DNA from: Streptomyces sp. NBC_01775
Lineage (GTDB): Bacteria; Actinomycetota; Actinomycetes; Streptomycetales; Streptomycetaceae
Assembly (NCBI RefSeq): GCF_035917675.1
Contig: NZ_CP109104.1
Location: 7,502,001-7,566,000, forward strand
Direction of reading: 5' to 3'
DNA: 64,000 bases
Shown piece after piece: positions 30,394 to 38,867 of the stretch. How positions within the stretch are numbered: the first letter of the stretch is position 1; each line of letters starts with the position of its first letter. Made by a program: the position numbers and the translations under genes. The notes under the pieces were generated by a model. That model was not told the DNA's origin. It worked only from the letters and a program-made list of their open reading frames with translations, and made no database searches.

Positions 30394-31032
30394 ATGGCCA
30401 CGCGTATCTACGACACTTCTGAGGAGTGGCAGGTCACCGCGACCGCCACCCCCTTCCAGGGGAACAAGACCGGGGTCCGCACCGACGACGTCGTCATGCC
30501 CGACGGCACCGTGGCGCGGCGCGACTACCAAACGCACCCCGGCTCGGTCGCCATCCTCGCGCTCGACGACCAGGACCGCGTCCTGGTCCTGAGCCAGTAC
30601 CGCCACCCGGTCCGCGAGAAGCTGTGGGAGATCCCCGCGGGGCTGCTGGACGTCCCCGGCGAGAACCCGCTGCACGCGGCCCAGCGCGAGCTGTACGAAG
30701 AGGCCCATGTGAAGGCCGAGGAGTGGCGCGTCCTCGTGGACGTCTACACCACGCCCGGCGGCAGCGACGAGGCCGTACGCATCTTCCTGGCCCGTCAGCT
30801 CTCCGAGGCGGAGGGCGAGCGCTTCGAGGTCTCCGAAGAGGAGGCCGACATGGAAGAGGCCCGCGTTCCGCTGGACGAGCTGGTGCGCGGCGCGCTGGCC
30901 GGCGAGCTGCACAACAACTGCCTGGTCGTGGGCACCCTCGCGCTGAGCGCTGCCTTGGCGGGCGGCGGTGGCATGGGCGCCCTGCGGGGGGCTGACGCTC
31001 CGTGGCCCGCGCGCCCTTTCGACTCGCGGTAG
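30394..31032 (+). CDS. NUDIX hydrolase (ADP-ribose pyrophosphatase type)
   Basis: 212 residues. The Nudix box is visible as GLLDVPGENPLHAAQREL followed by YEEAHV (residues about 84-106), with a preceding VLVLSQYRHPVREKLWEIPA. This arrangement fits ADP-ribose diphosphatases. ATG 30394 lies 2 bases after the pyrG stop with GGGGAG upstream, so it is co-transcribed with pyrG. Confidence 0.92.
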   Translation: MATRIYDTSEEWQVTATATPFQGNKTGVRTDDVVMPDGTVARRDYQTHPGSVAILALDDQDRVLVLSQYRHPVREKLWEIPAGLLDVPGENPLHAAQRELYEEAHVKAEEWRVLVDVYTTPGGSDEAVRIFLARQLSEAEGERFEVSEEEADMEEARVPLDELVRGALAGELHNNCLVVGTLALSAALAGGGGMGALRGADAPWPARPFDSR

Positions 31033-31043
31033 GTCCGCGTGTG

Positions 31044-31087
31044 CTCAATCGCCGGACGGGGTGAAAACAGCCCGTCCGGCGATTGAG
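31044..31087. terminator. Repeat-derived terminator after NUDIX gene
   Basis: Perfect 17-bp stem (ctcaatcgccggacggg at 31044-31060 with its complement at 31071-31087) and a 10-base loop. No T-run. The arm sequence belongs to the same repeat family as the element at 3217-3266. Confidence 0.78.
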
Positions 31088-31236
31088 GACCGGGGGTGCG
31101 GGGGCAGCGCCACCATGAGCCGATGTGGTGATTTTCGGCCTGGTCACGGCACCCATTGTCCCGGGCGGACGCTACGCGGTGAACTACGCTCAAAGCACTT
31201 CGTACGCACACACGCAGGTGAACGGGAGCGTAGCCC

Positions 31237-33531
31237 GTGACAGATCAGGCGGTGCAGCCCACAGGAGCGGCGACCGGCCGGCACGCCTTCACGGGCCGCG
31301 ACCGCGAACTACGCGCCCTGCGCGAGGACATCGGACGCGTCGGCCTGCACACCCTTTCGGGCCATCCCCTCCCGCACAGCCGCGTCCTGCTGATCGCCGG
31401 AGCCCCCGGCTCCGGACGCACCGCCCTCGCCGAGGAGTTCGTCCGCAGGATCCAGGACCGGTATCCCGGCGGCGTCCTGCGGGCCCGGCTCACCGATCCC
31501 GGCGGGCTGCCCGTCCCCACCGAACGCACCGCCCGCGACCTGCTCGCCGCGCTGGCCGGCCTGGGCACTCCGGCAGGCGCCCGGCGCCCCGCCGCCCCGC
31601 CTCCCGGCGCCGATGAGGAGGACCTCTCCGAGGCCGTGCGCACCGCCCTCGCCGTACGCGGCCCCACCGTGCTGCTCCTGGACGACGTGGCCGATTCCGA
31701 CCAGGTGCTCGACCTGGTGCCGGACAGCAGGGAGTGCCTCGTCGTCGCGGTGGCCGCGGGCCCGCTGACCGGCGTGCCCGATGTGCGGCCCTGCGCGCTG
31801 GGCGGCCTCGACCGGGCCGCCGCCGTCGAGCTGCTGGCCCGCCGCGCGGGCGCCGCGCCCCGCATCGCGGTCGATCCGCGCAGCGCCGAGGCGCTGGCCG
31901 AGGCGTGCGGTGACCTGCCCACCGCGCTCGCGCTGATGGGCGGCTGGCTGGGTGCCCGCCCCAAGCTCTCGGTGCACGACGCGGGCACGCGCCTCGCCGC
32001 GCTGCCCGAGCAGCCGGAGCTGCCCGAACAGTCCCGCCCGCCGGAGGAGGACGACGAGGAGGCGGAGCAGGGGTATCGCAAGCCCCTCCGGCGCAGGACG
32101 CCGGTCCCGCTCCTGCGCACCTTCCGGCTCGTCGTCGACTCGCTGCCTCGCTCGTACGCGCGCACGCTGCGGCTGCTGGCGCTCGCGCCCGCCGGATTCG
32201 TCGACCCGCAGACGGCCTCCGCACTGGCGGGCTGCTCGGTCGCCGCGGCCCACGAGGCGCTGGAGGAGTTCGTCCAGCTGGGCCTGCTGCGCGAGCTGGG
32301 CGGGGAGCGCTACGAGGTGCCCGGCTGTCTCGACCCGCTGCTGCGCGCGGAGCTGGCGGCGCACGAGCGGCCCGCCGAGGCGCTGCTGGCGAGGGCCCGG
32401 ATGCTGGAGCGCACGGTGCGGCGGCTCCAGGCGTGCCGCGCGGTGTGCGAGCCGTCCGGCTCCGAGGCACGCAAGCGGATGGCGGGGATGCCCCGCGCGC
32501 TGCGCTTCGCCGGGCAGGAGGAGGCCCGTGTCTGGCTGGCGGAGCGGCGCCCCGCGCTGCTGGCCGCGACCCGGATGGCCGTGGCCGAGGGCGACGGGGA
32601 GCTGGATACCCTCGCGCGCCGGCTGGTCTCCGCGCTGGCCCGCGCCTTCGACGCACACCGTGAGCCGGACGAGGCCGCGCCCGACCTGTACCGGCTGCAC
32701 GAGCTGGTCCTCGCGGTCTCCGAGCGCTGCGGGCTGCACCGGGAGAGCGCGGCGGCGCTGCTCAACCTCGGCGACCTCGACGCGCACACGGACCGGCTGG
32801 AAGAGGCACTCGTCCGCTACCGCAGAGCCCTGGACGCGGCCCGCAAGGGCAGGGACGAGGCCGCCACGGCACGCGCCCTGGAGTCGCTGGCCGGCACCTA
32901 CGCGGTGCTGGCCGACTGGGCGCGGGCCGCCGACTGGTACGGCAGGGCGCTGGCGCTGCGGCTCACCCGCGGCGGGCGGGCCGACCGTGAGGCCGTGGCG
33001 CGGCTGCACGGCCGTATCGGGGCCGTGCACACCCATGAGGGCCGCTGGGAGGAGGCTCTGCGCGCCTGGCGCGCCGCTGCCGCGGCCTTCCGCAGGCTGC
33101 GCGAGCCGGGCGAGAACGCGCGCGCCCTGGCGGAGGCCGCCCGGGTGCAGGAGCGGGCGGACCGCCCGTACGACGCGCTGCGCACCTACGGCCAGGCACT
33201 GGATGCCGCGCGGGACGCCGACGACGTACGGCTGGAGGGCGCGCTGCGGGAGCGGCTGGCCGACACCTGTGAGCGGGTCGGCGATCTGGCCGCGGCACGG
33301 ACGCATCGCGCCGCGGCCTTCCGCAGGCTGCGCGAGGACCAGCCGCCGTACCGCCCGGACGAGGCGGCATACGACCAGGAGGCGGCCCGCACTCCGGCGG
33401 CCCCGCACGATCCGGCGGCCCCGCACGATCCGGAAGGCGCGGAAGACGCGGACAGCGCGGGGGAGAGGCTCGTCGTGCCACAAGCGGAAGCGGAGGCCGC
33501 ACCCCTCCAGTGCGGCGAGGCGCGCCACTGA
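31237..33531 (+). CDS. NB-ARC/AAA-type NTPase with C-terminal TPR repeats
   Basis: 764 residues from GTG 31237. N-terminal P-loop domain: Walker A GAPGSGRTALAEEF near residue 55, Walker B VLLLDDVADS near 147, and a conserved GDLPTALALMGGWLG near 226 that fits the GxP motif of STAND ATPases (AfsR/NB-ARC type). A winged-helix-like region (RTLRLLALAPAGFVDPQTAS) follows near 310. From about residue 500, TPR helix pairs, then a low-complexity acidic tail. Unlike AfsR it has no N-terminal DNA-binding domain, and no effector domain is seen. Role unknown; probably a signalling scaffold. Confidence 0.87.
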   Translation: MTDQAVQPTGAATGRHAFTGRDRELRALREDIGRVGLHTLSGHPLPHSRVLLIAGAPGSGRTALAEEFVRRIQDRYPGGVLRARLTDPGGLPVPTERTARDLLAALAGLGTPAGARRPAAPPPGADEEDLSEAVRTALAVRGPTVLLLDDVADSDQVLDLVPDSRECLVVAVAAGPLTGVPDVRPCALGGLDRAAAVELLARRAGAAPRIAVDPRSAEALAEACGDLPTALALMGGWLGARPKLSVHDAGTRLAALPEQPELPEQSRPPEEDDEEAEQGYRKPLRRRTPVPLLRTFRLVVDSLPRSYARTLRLLALAPAGFVDPQTASALAGCSVAAAHEALEEFVQLGLLRELGGERYEVPGCLDPLLRAELAAHERPAEALLARARMLERTVRRLQACRAVCEPSGSEARKRMAGMPRALRFAGQEEARVWLAERRPALLAATRMAVAEGDGELDTLARRLVSALARAFDAHREPDEAAPDLYRLHELVLAVSERCGLHRESAAALLNLGDLDAHTDRLEEALVRYRRALDAARKGRDEAATARALESLAGTYAVLADWARAADWYGRALALRLTRGGRADREAVARLHGRIGAVHTHEGRWEEALRAWRAAAAAFRRLREPGENARALAEAARVQERADRPYDALRTYGQALDAARDADDVRLEGALRERLADTCERVGDLAAARTHRAAAFRRLREDQPPYRPDEAAYDQEAARTPAAPHDPAAPHDPEGAEDADSAGERLVVPQAEAEAAPLQCGEARH

Positions 33532-33540
33532 GCCCCTCAC

Positions 33541-33570
33541 TTTCGCAACAGTGCGTCTAGACCTGCGAAA
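33541..33570. promoter_or_regulatory. Inverted repeat upstream of ald (possible regulator site)
   Basis: tttcgca (33541-33547) and tgcgaaa (33564-33570) flank a gtctagac palindrome about 150-180 bases before the alanine dehydrogenase start. Symmetry suggests a binding site; the regulator is unknown. Confidence 0.35.
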
Positions 33571-33718
33571 CGCATAGCAATCTCGGAAAAGGTCGATGCT
33601 TTGTAAGGCTGGACAGCTCGGCTTCCTTCATTAGACTGGTCGAGCCGCGGTCACCCCGGGTGTCTCCGAGCATGCGCGACCCGGCCTCTTCTGCTTTCTG
33701 CACCCTGAGTGAAGGACC

Positions 33719-34843
33719 GTGATCGACGTGAAGGTCGGCATCCCCCGCGAGGTCAAGAACAACGAGTTCCGTGTGGCGATCACCCCTGCCGGGGTGAACG
33801 AGCTGGTGCGGAACGGCCACGAGGTGGTCGTGGAGAGGGGCGCCGGAGTGGGCTCCTCCATCCCCGACGACGAGTACACCGCCGCCGGTGCCACCCTCCT
33901 CGGCACCGCCGACGAGGTCTGGGCCACGGCCGACCTGCTGCTGAAGGTCAAGGAGCCGGTCGCCGAGGAGTACCACCGGCTGCGCAAGGACCAGACGCTC
34001 TTCACCTACCTCCACCTCGCCGCCTCCCGCGAGTGCACCGACGCGCTGCTGGAGTCCGCCACGACCGCCATCGCCTACGAGACGGTCGAGCAGGCCAACC
34101 GCGCGCTGCCCCTGCTCGCCCCGATGTCCGAGGTGGCCGGCCGCATCGCCCCGCAGGTCGGGGCCTACCACCTGATGGCCTCGGCCGGCGGCCGAGGCGT
34201 GCTGCCCGGCGGCGTCCCCGGCGTGAACGCGGGCCGTGCCGTCGTCATCGGCGGCGGGGTCTCCGGCTGGAACGCCACCCAGATCGCGGTCGGCCTCGGC
34301 TTCCACGTCACGCTGCTGGACAAGGACGTCAACAAGCTCCGCGAGGCCGACAGGATCTTCGGCAACCGCGTGCGGACCGTCGCCTCCAACGCCTACGAGC
34401 TCGAGCACGCCGTACTGGACGCCGACCTGGTCGTCGGTGCCGTGCTGATCCCCGGCGCGAAGGCGCCGAAGCTCGTGAGCAACGAGCTGGTGTCGCGGAT
34501 GAAGCCGGGAAGTGTGCTTGTCGACATCGCGATCGACCAGGGCGGCTGCTTCGAGGACTCGCGCCCGACGACGCACGCCGAGCCGACCTTCCGTGTCCAC
34601 GATTCGGTCTTCTACTGCGTCGCCAACATGCCCGGCGCGGTGCCCAACACCTCGACACACGCGCTGACGAACGCGACCCTTCCCTACATCGTCGAGCTGG
34701 CCAACCGTGGCTGGCGCGAGGCGCTGCGCCGGGACGCGGCGCTGGCCAGGGGCCTCAACACCCACGACGGCGAGGTCACTTACGGGCCCGTGGCCGAGGC
34801 ACACGGTCTCGCCGTGCGCGACATCACCGAGCTGCTGGGCTGA
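33719..34843 (+). CDS. ald: Alanine dehydrogenase
   Basis: 374 residues from GTG 33719; GTG 33728 is equally plausible (AAGGA 11 bases before). NAD-dependent interconversion of L-alanine with pyruvate and ammonia. [20 protein letters not shown] at the start, GAYHLM near 144, Rossmann motif [18 protein letters not shown] near 177, and [16 protein letters not shown] with the active-site DQGG near 265 are all family signatures. Full length. Confidence 0.96.
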   Translation: MIDVKVGIPREVKNNEFRVAITPAGVNELVRNGHEVVVERGAGVGSSIPDDEYTAAGATLLGTADEVWATADLLLKVKEPVAEEYHRLRKDQTLFTYLHLAASRECTDALLESATTAIAYETVEQANRALPLLAPMSEVAGRIAPQVGAYHLMASAGGRGVLPGGVPGVNAGRAVVIGGGVSGWNATQIAVGLGFHVTLLDKDVNKLREADRIFGNRVRTVASNAYELEHAVLDADLVVGAVLIPGAKAPKLVSNELVSRMKPGSVLVDIAIDQGGCFEDSRPTTHAEPTFRVHDSVFYCVANMPGAVPNTSTHALTNATLPYIVELANRGWREALRRDAALARGLNTHDGEVTYGPVAEAHGLAVRDITELLG

Positions 34844-35191
34844 GTCCGGCGAGCCGTCGCGGGGTCAACCCGTGACGTCAACGTCGGCAACGTCACGTCA
34901 CCGGCCGGACCTTGAAGGAAGGGTCCGGCCGGTGATGTCGTCGTGTCGCCATGCGTGGCTCTCAACTCGCCGCTAACGTAACCGTCTAACCTTTTTGCGC
35001 ACCCCGGAACCCGCTTCGAGAACACTCGTGGCCTCTTGACATACAGGTGCTCGGTTACCGACACATCGTGCCGTCTCCGGCGGATTGTGTTGCTGCGGAC
35101 CGCCGACACGCCATAGAGTCGCCAACCGTCGGCATGGTGTCACGCTGACCTGTCTAGAAATTTCCTGGTCACCAAGGAGGTAGGACGACTT
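34844..35191. other. Intergenic region between ald and parA
   Basis: 348 bases without a gene. It holds an 8-bp inverted repeat (34871-34878 with 34890-34897), a terminator at 34898-34935, and further right a possible vegetative promoter with TTGCTG at 35090 and TAGAGT at 35114, 18 bases apart, which would drive the parA-scpAB operon. Confidence 0.55.
34898..34935 (+). terminator. Terminator after ald
   Basis: Perfect 14-bp stem (34898-34911 with 34922-34935), 10-base loop, no T-run. Confidence 0.75.
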
Positions 35192-36400
35192 GTGAACGAG
35201 TCGACATTTTCTCCCGGGGGTGGTCAACCAGGAGCGCCTGTACGAGGCCAGGGGTCCTCGAATCCCACAGCGCCCGAGGGTGTCGGCTCCGTCGCTGTCC
35301 GCACCTTCGCAGCCCACCAGACCCCGACCCCCCGCATGACAGCCCACCAGAACATGGACGGCCACCACGTGAACGCCACGGCCGGCGACGCTACGAACGG
35401 TCAGTCCGCCGAGCGTTTCGCCGACTACAGTGATCCTCATTACGACCCCAACTACGGCGAACTGCCCGAGGGGCACTTCTACGACCCGGACGCGGAATAC
35501 GAACCCGATCCGGAGTACGCCGCCACCCTCGCGCCCGACGCGGCCCGCCAGCGCCGTGAGCGCATCGGCCCCACGGGGCGGCCCCTGCCGTACTTCCCGA
35601 TCCCCGGTCCCGTGAACGAGCACGGCCCGGCGAAGATCATCGCGATGTGCAACCAGAAGGGCGGGGTCGGCAAGACGACCTCGACCATCAACCTGGGCGC
35701 CGCTCTCGCGGAGTACGGACGCCGCGTGCTGCTTGTCGACTTCGACCCGCAAGGCGCCCTGTCGGTCGGCCTCGGGGTCAACCCGATGGAGCTGGACCTG
35801 ACCGTCTACAACCTCCTGATGGAGCGCGGTCTCGCGCCCGACGAGGTGCTGCTGAAGACGGCGGTCGCGGGAATGGACCTGCTGCCCAGCAATATCGACC
35901 TGTCGGCAGCCGAGGTGCAGCTCGTCAGCGAGGTCGCCCGCGAGTCGACACTCCAGCGCGCCCTGGGCCCGCTGCTGAACGACTACGACTTCATCGTCAT
36001 CGACTGCCAGCCCTCGCTCGGTCTGCTCACCGTCAACGCGCTCACAGCGGCGCACAAGGTGATCGTTCCGCTGGAGTGCGAGTTCTTCGCGCTGCGCGGG
36101 GTCGCGCTGCTCACCGAGACGATCGAGAAGGTCCAGGAGCGGCTCAACCCCCAGCTGGAGCTGGACGGGATCCTCGCGACGATGTACGACTCGCGCACCG
36201 TGCACAGCAGGGAAGTCCTCGCGCGCGTGGTGGAGGCGTTCGACGAAAACGTCTACCACACGGTCATCGGGCGTACCGTCCGCTTCCCCGAGACCACGGT
36301 CGCGGGCGAGCCGATCACGACCTACGCCTCCAACTCGGTCGGTGCCGCCGCCTATCGTCAGCTCGCCAGGGAGGTGCTCGCCCGGTGCCACGCCGAGTGA
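35192..36400 (+). CDS. ParA/Soj-family partition ATPase
   Basis: 402 residues from GTG 35192, with AAGGAGG 11 bases before. Residues 1-145 are low complexity (Gly, Pro, acidic; DPHYDPNYGELPEGHFYDPD), then a standard ParA domain: deviant Walker A CNQKGGVGKTT near residue 153, VLLVDFDPQGALSVGL near 180, IDCQPSLGLLTVNALTA near 269. This is an orphan ParA next to scpAB, probably distinct from the parAB pair near oriC. A ParB is not adjacent; instead a small putative DNA-binding protein overlaps its stop. Role in chromosome positioning is likely but inferred. Confidence 0.93.
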   Translation: MNESTFSPGGGQPGAPVRGQGSSNPTAPEGVGSVAVRTFAAHQTPTPRMTAHQNMDGHHVNATAGDATNGQSAERFADYSDPHYDPNYGELPEGHFYDPDAEYEPDPEYAATLAPDAARQRRERIGPTGRPLPYFPIPGPVNEHGPAKIIAMCNQKGGVGKTTSTINLGAALAEYGRRVLLVDFDPQGALSVGLGVNPMELDLTVYNLLMERGLAPDEVLLKTAVAGMDLLPSNIDLSAAEVQLVSEVARESTLQRALGPLLNDYDFIVIDCQPSLGLLTVNALTAAHKVIVPLECEFFALRGVALLTETIEKVQERLNPQLELDGILATMYDSRTVHSREVLARVVEAFDENVYHTVIGRTVRFPETTVAGEPITTYASNSVGAAAYRQLAREVLARCHAE

Positions 36401-37047
36401 GTCTGCCGGCAGCCGACGAACTGTTCCGTACGACCGGGGGATCCGCCGTGCAGTCGTCGGCTCCCCAGCAGGGGCCGCCCGGACAGGGCGGTCAGGTGAA
36501 CGGCGAGAGCGCGCCGTCGGCGCCGTCCCCCGCGCAGGCGCACACGCCCAAGGTGCCGGCCCCCGCCTCCGAACCCGAGCCCGACGCCGGGCACTCCGAG
36601 TACGCGGCGACGGACGAGGCCGAGGGCGAGGCGGCGCCCGGCGCCGGCGGCGAGCACGCCGGGCGTGAGCGCCGCGCCGCCACGGCGGAGCAGCCCGCCC
36701 CGCCCCAGCAGCGCGACCAGAGCGGCCAGGAGCGCACCTCGCAGCGCGGCTCCGCCAAGGGGCGTCAGGCGACGGCTGCTTCGTCGTCCGCCGCGCCGTC
36801 GAGGCGCGGGGGCCGCGCGGCCAACCGGCGCCCCAGCGGGCGCGAGCGGCACGACGAGAAGATCACGGTCTATGTCTCCGCCGAGGAGCTGATGGACCTG
36901 GAGCACGCGCGGCTCGTGCTGCGCGGCGAGCACGGACTCGCCGTCGACAGGGGGCGCATAGTGCGGGAGGCGGTCGCCGTGGTGCTGGCGGACCTGGAAT
37001 CGCGCGGGGACGCGAGCATTCTCGTACGGCGGTTGCGCGGGCGCTGA
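36397..37047 (+). CDS. Small protein with putative ribbon-helix-helix C-terminus, ParA partner candidate
   Basis: 216 residues from GTG 36397, overlapping the parA stop (GTGA); GTG 36450 is a later possibility. Residues 1-150 are disordered, Ala/Pro/Gln-rich then basic (RRGGRAANRRPSGRERHD). Residues 154-200 (KITVYVSAEELMDLEHARLV, then VDRGRIVREAVAVVLADL) have the strand-helix-helix pattern of MetJ/Arc DNA-binding proteins; no profile was run. Placement between parA and scpA suggests it is the DNA-binding adaptor for this ParA. Confidence 0.78.
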   Translation: MSLPAADELFRTTGGSAVQSSAPQQGPPGQGGQVNGESAPSAPSPAQAHTPKVPAPASEPEPDAGHSEYAATDEAEGEAAPGAGGEHAGRERRAATAEQPAPPQQRDQSGQERTSQRGSAKGRQATAASSSAAPSRRGGRAANRRPSGRERHDEKITVYVSAEELMDLEHARLVLRGEHGLAVDRGRIVREAVAVVLADLESRGDASILVRRLRGR

Positions 37048-37072
37048 GGGGCTTGCCAGTACGCTGCCTGCG

Positions 37073-38119
37073 ATGCCCAGTCCTGACGACACACTCGCCC
37101 ACCGGGGCTCCCGCCGAACGCTGGGGCGGGGGCCCGGTGTCGTTCCCGCGAACGAGACGGCCGACGAGGCAGCCGGGACGACCGAGGAGGCCGGCGGGAC
37201 CGAGAGCGCCGAAGAGCCCGCGCCGTCCGTGCAGGTTGAGCCTCCGGAGCCCGAACAGCCCGTAACGGCCGAGGAGCCGCAGGAGTCGGTGCGGGACGAC
37301 GAGGAGCCGCAGGAGGCCGACGACGGGCGCTTCCGGGTCGTGCTCGACAACTTCGAGGGCCCCTTCGACCTCCTCCTCCAGCTCATCTCCAAGCACAAGC
37401 TGGATGTCACCGAAGTAGCGCTCTCCAAGGTCACCGACGAGTTCATGGTGCACATCCGAGCCATGGGGCCCGCGTGGGACCTCGACCAGACGACGGAGTT
37501 CCTCGTCGTCGCCGCCACCTTGCTCGACCTGAAGGCCGCCCGGCTGCTGCCGCAGGCCGAGGTGGAGGACGAGGCGGACCTGGCGCTGCTGGAGGCCAGG
37601 GACCTGCTGTTCGCGCGGCTGTTGCAGTACCGCGCCTACAAGGAGATCGCCCAGATCTTCGCGGGCCGCCTGGAGGAGGAGTCCCGCCGGTTCCCGCGCA
37701 CCGTCGGGCTGGAGCCGCACCACGCCGAGCTGCTGCCCGAGGTGGCGCTCAGTATCGGTCTGGAGGGCTTCGCCAAGCTCGCGGTGAAGGCGATGCGGCC
37801 CAAGCCCAAGCCGCAGGTCTACGTCGAGCACATCCACGCCCCGCTCGTCAGCGTCCGCGAACAGGCCGAGATCGTGGTGGCCCGGCTGCGGGAGCGCGGC
37901 GAGGTCACCTTCCAGGAGCTGGCCGCTGACGCCCCGGACACCCTCACCGTCGTCGCCCGCTTCCTGGCGCTGCTGGAGCTGTACCGGGAGCGGGCCGTGG
38001 GGCTGGAGCAGGACGAGGCGCTGGGCGCGCTGCTCGTCACATGGAGCGGCGCCGCGGGCACCGAACCGCTGGTGACCGACGAGTTCGACCAGGAGCCAGG
38101 GGAGCCCGGGGATGAGTGA
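37073..38119 (+). CDS. scpA: Segregation and condensation protein A
   Basis: 348 residues. Kleisin of the SMC-ScpAB condensin. Residues 1-85 are an acidic, Glu-rich extension not present in the shorter Bacillus protein (about 250 residues). The conserved part begins FRVVLDNFEGPFDLLLQLIS near residue 90 and ends with a winged helix (EVTFQELAADAPDTLTVVAR). ATG 37073. It overlaps scpB by 8 bases. Confidence 0.95.
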   Translation: MPSPDDTLAHRGSRRTLGRGPGVVPANETADEAAGTTEEAGGTESAEEPAPSVQVEPPEPEQPVTAEEPQESVRDDEEPQEADDGRFRVVLDNFEGPFDLLLQLISKHKLDVTEVALSKVTDEFMVHIRAMGPAWDLDQTTEFLVVAATLLDLKAARLLPQAEVEDEADLALLEARDLLFARLLQYRAYKEIAQIFAGRLEEESRRFPRTVGLEPHHAELLPEVALSIGLEGFAKLAVKAMRPKPKPQVYVEHIHAPLVSVREQAEIVVARLRERGEVTFQELAADAPDTLTVVARFLALLELYRERAVGLEQDEALGALLVTWSGAAGTEPLVTDEFDQEPGEPGDE

Positions 38120-38867
38120 GACCGACGTGAGCGAGGACACCTACGAGGTGCAGGAGGCCGCGGCCGAGGCGCCGCCCGGGGAGCGCCGGGAGCCCCAGGA
38201 AGCCGAGCTGGAGCCGGAGGGCGGGCCCGAGGCCGGGTCCGGGCCGCCGGCCGGGGCCTCGGGCATCGCCGAGCTGGAGCTGAAGCCGGCCCTGGAGGCC
38301 GTCTTGATGGTCGTGGACGAGCCCGCGACCCCCGAGCACCTGGCCAAGGTGCTGGAGCGGCGCCCCCGCGAGGTCTCCGACGCGCTGCGCGAGCTGGCCG
38401 ACGAGTACACAGCGCAGGGCCGGGGCTTCGAGCTGCGGCTGGTGGCCGGGGGCTGGCGTTTCTACACCCGGGGCGACTACGCGGACGCGGTCGAGCGCTT
38501 CGTGCTGGACGGCCAGCAGGCGCGGCTGACCCAGGCGGCGCTGGAGACGCTCGCGGTCGTCGCCTACCGGCAGCCGGTCAGCCGCTCGCGGGTCTCCGCC
38601 GTACGCGGCGTGAACTGCGACGGCGTGATGCGCACCCTGCTCCAGCGCGGTCTGGTGGAGGAGGCGGGCACAGAACCCGAGACAGGTGCGATCCTTTACA
38701 GGACGACGCATTACTTCCTGGAGCGGATGGGCCTGCGCGGCCTGGACGAGCTTCCGGAGCTGGCACCCTTCCTTCCGGAGGCGGCGGCCGTCGAGGGGGA
38801 GACTCAGGAGAGCATGCCGTCGTTCGACGTAGACGACCTTTCCAGCGACTCCCAGACGGATCATTGA
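38112..38867 (+). CDS. scpB: Segregation and condensation protein B
   Basis: 251 residues. Two winged-helix domains follow a roughly 50-residue acidic head: LKPALEAVLMVVDEPATPEH near residue 57, VAGGWRFYTRGDYADAVERF near 110, and LETLAVVAYRQPVSRSRVSA near 143. Dimerises and binds ScpA to regulate SMC. Start overlaps scpA and its stop overlaps the next start, so the operon is tightly coupled. Confidence 0.95.
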   Translation: MSETDVSEDTYEVQEAAAEAPPGERREPQEAELEPEGGPEAGSGPPAGASGIAELELKPALEAVLMVVDEPATPEHLAKVLERRPREVSDALRELADEYTAQGRGFELRLVAGGWRFYTRGDYADAVERFVLDGQQARLTQAALETLAVVAYRQPVSRSRVSAVRGVNCDGVMRTLLQRGLVEEAGTEPETGAILYRTTHYFLERMGLRGLDELPELAPFLPEAAAVEGETQESMPSFDVDDLSSDSQTDH

